Below, one piece after another: positions 14,554-22,406 of a DNA stretch of 34,311 bases. Position numbers and translations under genes: made by a program. Origin of the DNA: Balneolaceae bacterium (GTDB taxonomy: Bacteria > Bacteroidota > Rhodothermia > Balneolales > Balneolaceae). The stretch spans positions 1 to 34,311 of the forward strand of contig SKRC01000197.1 in the NCBI GenBank assembly GCA_007118695.1. The letters are read 5' to 3'. Numbering within the stretch: the first letter of the stretch is position 1; each line of letters opens with the position of its first letter. Under the pieces are notes generated by a model, which saw only the letters and a list, made by a program, of their open reading frames with translations, was not told the DNA's origin and made no database searches.

Positions 14554-15010
14554 GAACAGGCGGTTCCGGTTCTGGTACAAATGCTTGCTTGCCGTAAGCA
14601 TCCTGAATCTTATTATGGGCGTGATCATCGCCCTTTTCCCCGGCAGTTTTCTGTTTGAGGCCCACACCGCCGCCCTTACTGAAGCGTTCTTTGGAGGCGA
14701 GTTGCCGGAGCAGGCCGAACAGATGCGCCGGTTTTTCTTCGGGATCATCGGCGGCACCATTGCCGGCTATTTTCTGCTTCAGACGCTCCTTGTACTCTTC
14801 CCGTTTCGGAACGGCGAGCGATGGGCCTGGCACGCTATCTTCTGGGCTATCCTGCTCTGGTTTGTGACAGACAGCACACTCTCCATCCTGCATGGCGCCT
14901 TCTTCAACGTCTGGATGATCAATATCCCGTCGCTATTGTTAACCCTGATACCACTCGTATTTACTTTTAAATTCTTTCATGCGGGAAATGAAGGGAATGT
15001 TGTTGAGTGA
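14546..15010 (+). CDS. Four-span membrane protein, unrecognised
   Basis: 154 residues. Membrane segments: CLLAVSILNLIMGVIIALFP, FFFGIIGGTIAGYFLLQTLL, AIFWAILLWFVTDSTLSIL and IPSLLLTLIPLVFTFKFF. A conserved-looking aromatic and glycine pattern (GERWAWHAIFWA; WFVTDST) resembles small four-helix membrane proteins seen next to detoxification genes in this bacterial group, but I cannot assign a named family. G+C is higher than in the upstream partner it overlaps by eight bases. Confidence 0.7.
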   Translation: MNENRRFRFWYKCLLAVSILNLIMGVIIALFPGSFLFEAHTAALTEAFFGGELPEQAEQMRRFFFGIIGGTIAGYFLLQTLLVLFPFRNGERWAWHAIFWAILLWFVTDSTLSILHGAFFNVWMINIPSLLLTLIPLVFTFKFFHAGNEGNVVE

Positions 15011-15264
15011 CACATTTCAGGAATTATCCTCAATTTCCGAAATTGAATCTGAGTGCCATTTCAGTGTTCACTTCAACTGCTGCTAACTTGTCAATAAATG
15101 GCTCAAGGACTATCGTGGCCGTGCATGGAATATGAAGGCGGATGATGACATTTTTTAGTTGAATAACTTTAAGTTGCATATCTACTTAATCGTACAAGTA
15201 TGCCAAAAATCTATACCTTGATAGCGAGATCAAGTTTATGTTCAAAATGTAATGAAATAACACC

Positions 15265-15936
15265 ATGCCGAATCCAATTAAAACCGCCACCCTTATCGGC
15301 GCCACAGGCCTGATCGGCAGCCGGCTGCTGGCCCGGCTTCAGGACGATGATCACGTTGGCAGCATCCGTATTCTTTCCCGCCGGCCGGTGGAACTGGAGG
15401 GGCCGAAAACGAACGTTCAGGTTATTGACTTTTCCGATTTTGAACAGTTCCGCAGCGCCATTGAAGGGAGCGATGCGGTGTTTTGCACAGTTGGCACCAC
15501 GCAGAAAAAGGTGGGTGGCGATGAAGAGGCCTACCGCAGGGTAGATTACGACATCCCGGTACATGCGGCAAGATTCTGTGCCGACACCGGCTGTCGTTGC
15601 TTTCTGCTGGTCTCCTCGGTGGGTGCCGACAGCAGCTCGAGCAGTTTTTACCTGAAGCTGAAAGGGGAGGTGGAAGATGCCGTGATAGCAGCGGGAGTGC
15701 CATCGGTTTCCATCTTTCGTCCGTCCGTTCTGTTGGGCGAGCGAAAGGAATCACGTCCCGGTGAAGCGATTGGCAAGATTGTGATGAGTACGTTTTCATT
15801 TTTGCTGCCTTCCCGGATGAAACCTATCGATGCTGATGATGTAGCCGCGGCCATGCTGTGGGCTGCCAAACAGGGAAGGGAAGGATTTCATATCTATCAG
15901 TACAGAGAGATCAAAAAAAGTATCCCGAAATCTTAA
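15265..15936 (+). CDS. NAD(P)-binding Rossmann protein, TIP30/HTATIP2-like atypical SDR
   Basis: 223 residues. The nucleotide-binding motif TLIGATGLIGSRLL is at the N-terminus, followed by RILSRRPVEL, then AVFCTVGTTQKKVGGDEEAY and RRVDYDIPVHAARF. LLVSSVGADSSSSSFYLKLK includes the YxxxK-like active-site region, and FRPSVLLGERKESRPGE the substrate loop. This ordered set is characteristic of the TIP30/HTATIP2-like group of atypical short-chain dehydrogenases. Enzymatic substrate unknown. Confidence 0.87.
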   Translation: MPNPIKTATLIGATGLIGSRLLARLQDDDHVGSIRILSRRPVELEGPKTNVQVIDFSDFEQFRSAIEGSDAVFCTVGTTQKKVGGDEEAYRRVDYDIPVHAARFCADTGCRCFLLVSSVGADSSSSSFYLKLKGEVEDAVIAAGVPSVSIFRPSVLLGERKESRPGEAIGKIVMSTFSFLLPSRMKPIDADDVAAAMLWAAKQGREGFHIYQYREIKKSIPKS

Positions 15937-15948
15937 GTCCATACATTC

Positions 15949-16056
15949 ATGAAAATCTACTTCTCAGGCTCCATTCGCGGAGACAGGCAGCACGCCGACC
16001 TCTACAAACGCCTTATTTAAGAGCTCAAACGGTACGGAACCGTTCCAACAGAATAC
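15949..16056 (+). pseudogene. N-terminal fragment of a nucleoside 2-deoxyribosyltransferase-like gene
   Basis: ATG 15949 opens MKIYFSGSIRGDRQHADLYK, the hallmark start of the RCL/nucleoside 2-deoxyribosyltransferase family (KIYFAGSIRGGR...DLY), then RLI and an in-frame TAA (16018-16020). The frame resumes ELKRYGTVPTEYI, as the family expects, before running into the antisense of the neighbouring barrel-like gene at about 16056. So there is both a nonsense codon and a 3' truncation; a full member has about 140-150 residues. Confidence 0.68.
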
Positions 16057-16063
16057 ATTACTC

Positions 16064-16672
16064 TTAAAACTTCCCGAATCTTAATCCCATAAAAGAAGTT
16101 AACCCGGAGAGTTCTGAATTTCCGGTCCCTTCAAGATTGACTCCACCGGCATAGCGGTAATACAACCCTCCGCTCACCCTGAACCAATTGGTGATATTCA
16201 GGTTCATATTTACACCGGGCTGTAAGACAAAGTAATTATCTGAAGTTCTGTTCAGATCAAGGTCCCGGTCCCGGTACCTCACATTGCCGGAACCTACAAG
16301 AGCCTGGATGCTGTAATGAACAAGTCTGTGAGATTGATTCACGTATTCGAGCTCAAAGCCACTGTAATTGGTTCTCATTTCCGGTGCACTGATGTCCGGA
16401 TTTGTCCATCCTCTGGCATCGAAATCCGACCGCGTCCGGTACCTGCCAAGGCCGATTTGAACGGTGTGTTCTTCTGCTAAATGAATAATCCAGGCTCCGC
16501 GAATTCCGCGCAGGTATGTGGCTTGTCCATTCACAAATGTTACTCCGAAAATCGGTGCACCATACCCACCATGATCAATACCGTTTGAAATCAGCGTTTG
16601 GGTTTCCTGTGCTTGTGTATCAACAGAGAGAATAAGGCCAACGAAAAGAGATAGTAATATAATTCTGGTCAT
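16064..16672 (-). CDS. Secreted barrel-like protein, paralogue 2 of a tandem pair
   Basis: 202 residues with a signal peptide (ILLSLFVGLILSVDTQAQ). The mature part shares a shifted alignment with the upstream neighbour: QTLISNGIDHGGYGAPI, RGIRGAWIIH, IGLGRYRT, GFELEYVNQSHRLVHY, RYRDRDLDLN, NYFVLQPGVNMNLNIT, WFRVSGGLYYRYAGG and the ending MGLRFGKF. Short amphipathic strands and a terminal phenylalanine suggest an outer-membrane barrel. Its ATG overlaps the stop of the upstream paralogue (ATGA), so they are co-translated. Function unknown. Confidence 0.75.
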   Translation of the reverse strand: MTRIILLSLFVGLILSVDTQAQETQTLISNGIDHGGYGAPIFGVTFVNGQATYLRGIRGAWIIHLAEEHTVQIGLGRYRTRSDFDARGWTNPDISAPEMRTNYSGFELEYVNQSHRLVHYSIQALVGSGNVRYRDRDLDLNRTSDNYFVLQPGVNMNLNITNWFRVSGGLYYRYAGGVNLEGTGNSELSGLTSFMGLRFGKF

Positions 16673-17292
16673 CTGAATCTTCCGAATTTTAAAGTGATAG
16701 TTCCATTAATGCCTGAAAAATCATCGTCTGAAAACCCGGCTCTGCTGATTCCGCTCGTCAATCTGTAGCTCAGGCCCGCAGCAACCCTGAAAAAATCAGT
16801 AACATTGAGTTCCAGATTTGCACCGGGTTCAAAGACGAAGAAACTGTCTGGTGAATGGTCAATGTCATTAAAATTCCGGTCTCTGATCATTAACCCGCCA
16901 GCTCCGATCAGTGACGATGCAGTGAGGTGTACCAATTGATAAGACCGGTTCGTGTATTCTATTATAAAGCCGCCATACCCGTTCATGGCAAAATAATCCG
17001 TTTCGGGGTCACCAAATTCCTGGTCCGGCACCAGGTGTTCGGTCACCAGGCCGTACCCGCCGCCGCCAAGTGAAATGGCGTGATTGCCGTCAAAATTAAT
17101 GATCCACCCACCCCGGCCGCCAACCCAAACTCCGAGTCCGCCTGCCACATCACTGAATTTGACAACAGGCCCTCCAAATCCGCCATGCGTGACCTCCCCA
17201 TTGAACAGGGTTTGTGTTTGTTGAGCAGTAACAGGCTGCATACCCGCCATCAATATGAATAGTGAAAAGATGAAAATAGAAATTGATTTCAT
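16669..17292 (-). CDS. Secreted barrel-like protein, paralogue 1 of a tandem pair
   Basis: 207 residues with a signal peptide ending MQPVTAQQ. Motifs shared with the next gene: QTLFNGEVTHGGFGGPVVKF, GGRGGWIINF, GGGGYGLV, GGFIIEYTNRSYQLVHL, IRDRNFND, SFFVFEPGANLELNVT, FFRVAAGLSYRLTSG and the ending TLKFGRF. The HGG[FY]G..P signature near the mature N-terminus and the EPG-N-LN[VI]T strand are the best family markers. Glycine-rich strands suggest a small outer-membrane barrel. First gene of the two-gene unit. Confidence 0.78.
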   Translation of the reverse strand: MKSISIFIFSLFILMAGMQPVTAQQTQTLFNGEVTHGGFGGPVVKFSDVAGGLGVWVGGRGGWIINFDGNHAISLGGGGYGLVTEHLVPDQEFGDPETDYFAMNGYGGFIIEYTNRSYQLVHLTASSLIGAGGLMIRDRNFNDIDHSPDSFFVFEPGANLELNVTDFFRVAAGLSYRLTSGISRAGFSDDDFSGINGTITLKFGRFR

Positions 17293-17914
17293 TGAAATAA
17301 TTCGATGAATTCGTGTTTGTTTTGAATGATGTTTACGGGAAAAGTGAATACAAGTTACTACGTATATTTACCCATAAGACCATTCTTTGCCAATAAACGC
17401 TACTCTGAAAGAAAGTATTCAATTTTTATCGGCAATGAAGACAGGGAACTTCTATTGATGGTGTAAGGAAAAACCTGAAACAATTTTAGCTTTAACGCAG
17501 CTGAGTGATATGCGGGCTGGTGATGCAACCATTACATTCGTTAAGTATCACCTGTAATCTCCAGAGAGGTTGTTGCTGAATATCCTGGCAATACCCATCA
17601 GGACGATCTTGAACGAATTCAATGCCTTCCGGTTTGAATGAACACTGCGCCCCGGCTTCTATCTCCGGATTCTCTTCCGAAAGCATGGAAATTTCGATTT
17701 CGACTATTGGCCAGGCCGAAGAAAACCACGGTCGATGCCGAATCTGTCGTATTGAGTGTTGAAAAGCAGAAGGAATACGGCAAAGCCCATTTGGCGATCG
17801 AGAACAGACTGCCCAGTTTCAGAATCAATCATTTAGCTTTTAGTCATTTCATAAATAGATATAGATAATGGATTCATTTAATTAAATACTGTCCTGCCAG
17901 TTAAAAAAAATCAC
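17293..17914. other. 622-bp gap, possibly a decayed coding region
   Basis: No gene I can support. On the minus strand 17492-17686 is open with protein-like composition (CSFKPEGIEFVQDRPDGYCQ; LWRLQVILNECNGCITSPHI), and an overlapping frame 17619-17828 is open too, which could be one frameshifted relic. I do not recognise either. Confidence 0.3.
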
Positions 17915-18784
17915 TTATTTCTTAATGCTGGTTATATATTCAATATTACCCGGCATTACTTCTACGACATCGAGATCTTCATATTCGATGTAATGGTACT
18001 CAATATTTGAATCCTGCGCGGCTTTCAGAAAAGCTGGGAAATCTACCAGTCCCTCTCCTAACGGAACGTTTGCCTCTGCAGGTGCCCGGCCGCTGTAATT
18101 GTGTTCAATATCCCTTGAGAAGTCTTTCAGATGTGTTGCATAGAAACGATCAGGATATTTTTGCAGCAGTTCCACCGGATCATGGCCGGGATGGACCACC
18201 CATCCTAAATCCATTTCGAAATTTACATATTCAGGATCGGTATTCTGAACAATATAGTCGAACAGAGTCCCGTCATTGTACGGCCGGAATTCATATCCAT
18301 GGTTATGGTAGAGAAAGTGCAAACCTGCTTCACTCAATATTTCTCCTGCCCGATTGAAATCCTCTACCGCTCTGCGCGCATCATCAATACTGAAGTTGGC
18401 TGATCGATCATGTGGTATTGATGCAACCCGAACATATTTAACACCCAGTGTATGAGCATCTGAAATGACCTGTTCCGGGTTTTCCATCAGGGTATTGTAT
18501 CCGACACCGTAGGAAGTACAAACCATACCTCTTTCGTCCAGTTTCTCCCGAAGTTCGGCAGCAGTTAATCCAAACAGACTGGAAAATTCGATATTTGTAA
18601 TCCCCATCTCTTTTATCATATCCAAAGTGGAGGGAACATCTTCTTCAAACTGATACCGGAAGGAGTAGGATACAACACCCGGATCACTAAGCAGTATTTC
18701 ACCAGTATCCGATGGCCGGTCGCAGGCTGTAAAAATTTCGGCAAGAAAGAAAATTGAGATAAGAATTAATATTCGAAATTTCAT
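17915..18784 (-). CDS. Exported lipoprotein with sugar phosphate isomerase/epimerase (xylose isomerase-like) TIM barrel
   Basis: 289 residues. A lipoprotein signal with lipobox IFTAC (C21) puts it in the cell envelope. The body is an AP-endonuclease-2/xylose-isomerase-like TIM barrel: GVVSYSFRYQF, MGITNIEFSSLFGLTAAELR, KYVRVASIPH, then the metal-ligand strands LHFLYHNHGYEF, VNFEMDLGWVVHPG, RFYATHLKDFSRD and YHYIEYED. The H, E, D and E positions expected of this family are all present. It likely isomerises or epimerises a sugar or inositol derivative outside the cytoplasm. Divergent from a second exported TIM-barrel gene. Confidence 0.85.
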   Translation of the reverse strand: MKFRILILISIFFLAEIFTACDRPSDTGEILLSDPGVVSYSFRYQFEEDVPSTLDMIKEMGITNIEFSSLFGLTAAELREKLDERGMVCTSYGVGYNTLMENPEQVISDAHTLGVKYVRVASIPHDRSANFSIDDARRAVEDFNRAGEILSEAGLHFLYHNHGYEFRPYNDGTLFDYIVQNTDPEYVNFEMDLGWVVHPGHDPVELLQKYPDRFYATHLKDFSRDIEHNYSGRAPAEANVPLGEGLVDFPAFLKAAQDSNIEYHYIEYEDLDVVEVMPGNIEYITSIKK

Positions 18785-18906
18785 GATGGATTATATATTG
18801 TTAGAAATCGTCTCGTTCGGACTTTTGCATCGGATCATACTCTGCATTTACATTATTGAGTTCTGTATCAAGACCGCCTGGAATTCTGAAGGTAGTTGCT
18901 GCAGCT

Positions 18907-18942
18907 TTTTATATCAAGCTATTATTTTATATCAAGCTATTA
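18907..18942. repeat. Perfect 18-bp tandem repeat, two copies
   Basis: TTTTATATCAAGCTATTA occurs twice back to back (18907-18924 and 18925-18942) in the 390-bp divergent region between the two exported TIM-barrel genes. The rest of that region (18785-19174) is AT-rich and holds the two promoters but no gene I can support. Confidence 0.75.
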
Positions 18943-19174
18943 AGTTGATAGTGAATAAATAATAAATGAATATGATAGAAAGCTTCTTGGTAAGCAGCAA
19001 CTTGCCTTTCACAATGAATCGAGATACTTTCGATATCATGAAATATTAACATATTTAGAAACCCACTGTCGATTATTCGTAGTGAATCATGATTATGTTC
19101 GGATGATTGTAAAAAGTTACTTATTTCTCAATAACTGCATATCAGAACGGGTTCTAACTTGATAGGAAATTCCC

Positions 19175-20182
19175 ATGTCTAAAAAAACATCTCATAAACA
19201 TCTGCTGGATCGACGATCATTTCTAAAAAATAGTGCACTGGCTGCCGGTGCATTGGCTACAAGTGCCTTTACTACCGGTTCGTCGAAGTCTGATGGTTTC
19301 ACTTTAAACCCATCAGATATAACCGGTATTAAGGAAAGTGAAAGAAAGGAACCTTCACGTTTTATTCATGCCTGCATGACACTTCCTTATCGGCAATTTC
19401 CGTTGGAGCGGGCTTTGAAAGGAATTAAAGGTGCCGGTTATGACCACGTTGCCTGGGGTACCCAACATCGGGAAGAGGACGGGGAGAACCATCCGGTCAT
19501 GCCTGCCGATGCCCAACCTGATAAGGCTGCCGAACTGGGAAGACGTTGTCGCGATCTGGGGCTTGAGCCGGTCAAAATGTTTTCTAACGTTTATCCTGAT
19601 CATGATAACGCAATTGAGGTACTAACGAATCGAATTCGGCAGGCATCTGCAGCGGGAATCGAGCAGGTCCTTGTCTTTGGAGCCGTTGATGGGGGTGATC
19701 CTCAGCTCTGGATAAAACGTTTTAAAGAGCTGGCCCCCATTGCTGCCGATCACAATGTCACATTGGTTATGAAACAACACGGTGGTGAAACAACCGGTAC
19801 CGGCGAGGCGTTGGCCAGGATTATCAACGAAGTTAATCACCCGAATGTCTGGATGAGCTACGACGCCGGTAACGTCTTCTGGTATCTGGAAGTTGATCCC
19901 ATCCCGGACATTCAAACCTGTTCCGATCTAATACGTGCTTTCTGTCTCAAAGACGGTCGCAGCTGGCCAAACAAAACGACTAATGGACCCGGATATGGCG
20001 AAATCGACCATTACCGGCTTTTCGCCCCAGTCGCATTTACCGGTCACACCATTACACTCGCATATGAAAATATCTATCCTCCTTATATTGGTAGTCCTGA
20101 GTCACCGGAACAAGTTGACCGATGGGCTCGCCTTTCCAGGGAATACATGGAAAATGTTATCAAAGGGATTCAGGAGGTATAA
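19175..20182 (+). CDS. Twin-arginine exported sugar phosphate isomerase/epimerase-like TIM-barrel protein
   Basis: 335 residues with a twin-arginine signal (DRRSFLKNSALAAGALATSA; R13-R14), so it is probably folded before export. The body is a xylose-isomerase-like TIM barrel: GAGYDHVAWGTQH, RCRDLGLEPVKMFSNVYPDH, AGIEQVLVFGAV, then NVTLVMKQHGGE, NVWMSYDAGNVFW, DLIRAFCLKDG and HTITLAYENIYPPYIG. Histidine, aspartate and glutamate appear at the usual metal-ligand strands. It is divergent from, and only distantly similar to, the lipoprotein at 17915-18784; the two may act on the same periplasmic substrate. Confidence 0.85.
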   Translation: MSKKTSHKHLLDRRSFLKNSALAAGALATSAFTTGSSKSDGFTLNPSDITGIKESERKEPSRFIHACMTLPYRQFPLERALKGIKGAGYDHVAWGTQHREEDGENHPVMPADAQPDKAAELGRRCRDLGLEPVKMFSNVYPDHDNAIEVLTNRIRQASAAGIEQVLVFGAVDGGDPQLWIKRFKELAPIAADHNVTLVMKQHGGETTGTGEALARIINEVNHPNVWMSYDAGNVFWYLEVDPIPDIQTCSDLIRAFCLKDGRSWPNKTTNGPGYGEIDHYRLFAPVAFTGHTITLAYENIYPPYIGSPESPEQVDRWARLSREYMENVIKGIQEV

Positions 20183-20261
20183 GCCAATAGATGGATAGGA
20201 ATTACACTCATACAAGTTAGTGCGTAACTGAGTAAGCAGATTAAAACACATTTAGCCCGCA

Positions 20262-20296
20262 AAAAAAAGAAGCAGCAGGTACAACTGCTTTTTTAT
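20262..20296. terminator. Bidirectional intrinsic terminator
   Basis: AAGCAG/CTGCTT stem (20270-20275 with 20285-20290) with an A run before and a T run after, so it can end transcription from both the rightward TIM-barrel gene and the leftward mreB. Confidence 0.75.
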
Positions 20297-20356
20297 TACC
20301 ATTTATTTTCTTGCTTGTAATCGTTAACGATTACTTGTAATGTATTTCAGGAAATA

Positions 20357-21361
20357 TCAGGACAACACTCCCTGGTAAAAGTCCAGGTTGTCCAGGACGA
20401 TGCCGGTTCCGCGAACAACGGCCGTTAACGGGTCTTCTGCAATATGAACGGCAAGGCCCGTGCGATCGGTGATCAGCTGATCCAGATTTTTCAGCAAAGC
20501 CCCGCCGCCGGCAAGATAGATGCCGCGATCCAGCAGATCGGCCGAAAATTCAGGCGGCGTTTGATCCAGCGATTTAATGATCGAGTCGACTATGGTATTG
20601 ACAGATTCGGAGATTGCTTTCCGGATTTCAACCGAGTTGATATTCCGTGCAACCGGAATGCCGCGGACCAGGTCCCGGCCTTTAATCGTCATCTCAAGTT
20701 CCTGGTCAAGCGGCGCTGCCGAGCCTATCCGGAATTTGATGTTTTCGGCTGTTCGCTGGCCAATCAACATGTTGTGGTGTCCCCTGATATAGTCAGCGAT
20801 ATTCTCATTGATCACATCCCCGGCAAGCCTGACGGACTGGGCATGTATAACTCCCGAAAGTGCAATGACAGCAATTTCTGTGGTCCCGCCACCTATATCC
20901 ACAACCATGTTTCCCTCATGATCGTGAATGTCGAATCCAATTCCGATAGCGGCAGCCATCGGTTCATCGACCAGGTAAACTTCCCTTGCACCAGCATGAT
21001 GTGCACTGTCGCGTACCGCCCGCCGCTCAACATCGGTAATACCGCTAGGTACACAGACCACCATTTTACGTGTTCTGGAATACCAGTTTTTCTTTACATG
21101 TTTGATCATCCCCACCATCATATGTTCGGCGGTTTCAAAGTCAGCAATAACGCCATGGCGCAGAGGGCGGACCGTTCGGATTCCCCCGTGGGTTCTTTCA
21201 TGTATTGAAAGTGCCTCATGGCCAATGGCAACAGGTAGTCCCTGACTGTTGAAAGCAACAATGGATGGTTCGTTAACAACGATACCATTTCTTTTGGAGT
21301 AGATCAGGATATTGGCCGTTCCCAGATCGATAGCTATATCGAAGTACAGGAATTCAAACAT
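20357..21361 (-). CDS. mreB: Rod-shape-determining actin homologue MreB
   Basis: 334 residues from ATG 21361, matching MreB length. Actin-fold motifs are present in order: FDIAIDLGTANILIY (phosphate 1), VVNEPSIVAF, KMVVCVPSGITDVERRAVRD, YLVDEPMAAAIGIG (connect 1), VVDIGGGTTEIAVI (phosphate 2), QRTAENIKFRIGSA and IYLAGGGALLKNLDQLI (adenosine site). It polymerises under the membrane and guides lateral wall synthesis. A further in-frame ATG at 21439 would add 26 residues (MSTLSITNTATFQRAT...) not seen in the family, so the later start is preferred. No mreC/D follows; the gene ends at a shared terminator. It could be one of several mreB copies. Confidence 0.93.
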   Translation of the reverse strand: MFEFLYFDIAIDLGTANILIYSKRNGIVVNEPSIVAFNSQGLPVAIGHEALSIHERTHGGIRTVRPLRHGVIADFETAEHMMVGMIKHVKKNWYSRTRKMVVCVPSGITDVERRAVRDSAHHAGAREVYLVDEPMAAAIGIGFDIHDHEGNMVVDIGGGTTEIAVIALSGVIHAQSVRLAGDVINENIADYIRGHHNMLIGQRTAENIKFRIGSAAPLDQELEMTIKGRDLVRGIPVARNINSVEIRKAISESVNTIVDSIIKSLDQTPPEFSADLLDRGIYLAGGGALLKNLDQLITDRTGLAVHIAEDPLTAVVRGTGIVLDNLDFYQGVLS

Positions 21362-21749
21362 GTTTACTTTATCCGGTGCCCTTGTTCGGGTGGTAGCGCG
21401 TTGAAATGTTGCGGTGTTTGTAATTGAAAGGGTTGACATGGCAGTTGGCTTTTAAAGAGTTCATTTTAATTCCCGACTGGATTGCTAATACCCTATACAG
21501 GTTAATCGACGTACGTTGCCTTTGGCGCCCATTCTTCATCATCTGCAGCAAAAAATGGTCAAAAAAATGTTGCAGCGTATCCTTCTAATTTTAAAAGAGT
21601 AAATTGAGGCGGTAATGTTGCAAAAATCGGAGGAAAGTTTTGAAAAAACAGGATAAGGTCAAACCAGGAAACAAAGACTGCCCGTTTTCCGAGTGGAACG
21701 ATGCAGTCTTTGGTATCCCGGAAGATGTACGATCCAAGACAGGGGAGAT
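21362..21749. other. Upstream region of mreB, no supported gene
   Basis: About 390 bp. Short frames exist on both strands (for example plus 21640-21822 from a TTG, minus 21559-21753) but neither shows a family pattern or a good start, and they overlap each other. Probably the mreB promoter region plus the 3' flank of the next gene. Confidence 0.4.
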
Positions 21750-22406
21750 TCACCTCGGATCAAAAGAGTTGAAAAATTTCTCGGCCTGTACCGACTGGAT
21801 CACTTCTTCAATACCCGCCTGACTCAGGGAGTTATTTTTATCTAAAAAAGAAATCTCATCATAGATCGACCGGGCCAGATTTTTCAGGCAACCTTCAGGC
21901 CCTTTCTCATAGTAAGTCTTCATTTGTGCTGCAAGGTTGATGTGTGATTTCTCTTTTAACGTATCTACATCATAACCGGCCGGCCGCCTGATTTTGGTTA
22001 ACTCATCTATGGTTTGATCACTTAAATTTTTCACTTGATTGAAAATGTAATTTCTGTCAATCGCATGAAAACCGGTATAAAGGTCCATATGAAGGATGGC
22101 AAAGTAATTGGCAATCATCACCAATGCCTTCTCATATGGGCCTCGCGGTATTTTGGAATTGGTGTGATACATCAGAAGGTCGGCCGTCAGATAACTGGTA
22201 TTGGACAGGCACTCCTGAATGGAGATCTCTTTGCATGAATACTGGGTGAATCGGCTGTTGATTTGCTCCATTATACTTTTTTTGTTTACAGGTGTACTGC
22301 GGCCGGTGAAAGACTGTTTGCCTTTAAAAATCTTGTTCATCTGCTTAAGGTTTCTGGAAAGGCCCTTTCCTTCCATTGATTTGTTGAAAACTTTCATGGG
22401 GATCAA
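21750..22406 (-). CDS. Hypothetical protein, 218 residues, mostly helical
   Basis: No family recognised. The N-terminus is basic (KVFNKSMEGKGLSRNLKQMN). The body is rich in predicted helices (MEQINSRFTQYSCKEISIQE; YEKALVMIANYFAILHMDLY; CLKNLARSIYDEISFLD), with no signal peptide and no membrane span, so it is likely cytoplasmic. M1 or M4 may be the start. The end, AGIEEVIQSVQAEKFFNSFD, is amphipathic. It transcribes toward mreB with 388 bp between. Confidence 0.6.
   Translation of the reverse strand: MIPMKVFNKSMEGKGLSRNLKQMNKIFKGKQSFTGRSTPVNKKSIMEQINSRFTQYSCKEISIQECLSNTSYLTADLLMYHTNSKIPRGPYEKALVMIANYFAILHMDLYTGFHAIDRNYIFNQVKNLSDQTIDELTKIRRPAGYDVDTLKEKSHINLAAQMKTYYEKGPEGCLKNLARSIYDEISFLDKNNSLSQAGIEEVIQSVQAEKFFNSFDPR

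Noticed and set aside
1-17300. Chromosomal integron cassette array (small detox genes, TA pair, unknown ORFs)
   Set aside because: Gene content is cassette-like, but genes lie on both strands, spacers vary, and I find no repeated attC-like sites or integrase. Deletion joins explain the mosaic better.
17490-17505. Third copy of the 50-bp repeat (AACGCAGCTGAG at about 17494)
   Set aside because: Only 12 bases match; the rest of the element is absent.
21362-21439. 26-residue N-terminal extension of MreB
   Set aside because: Family members start where ATG 21361 lies; the extension has no family similarity.
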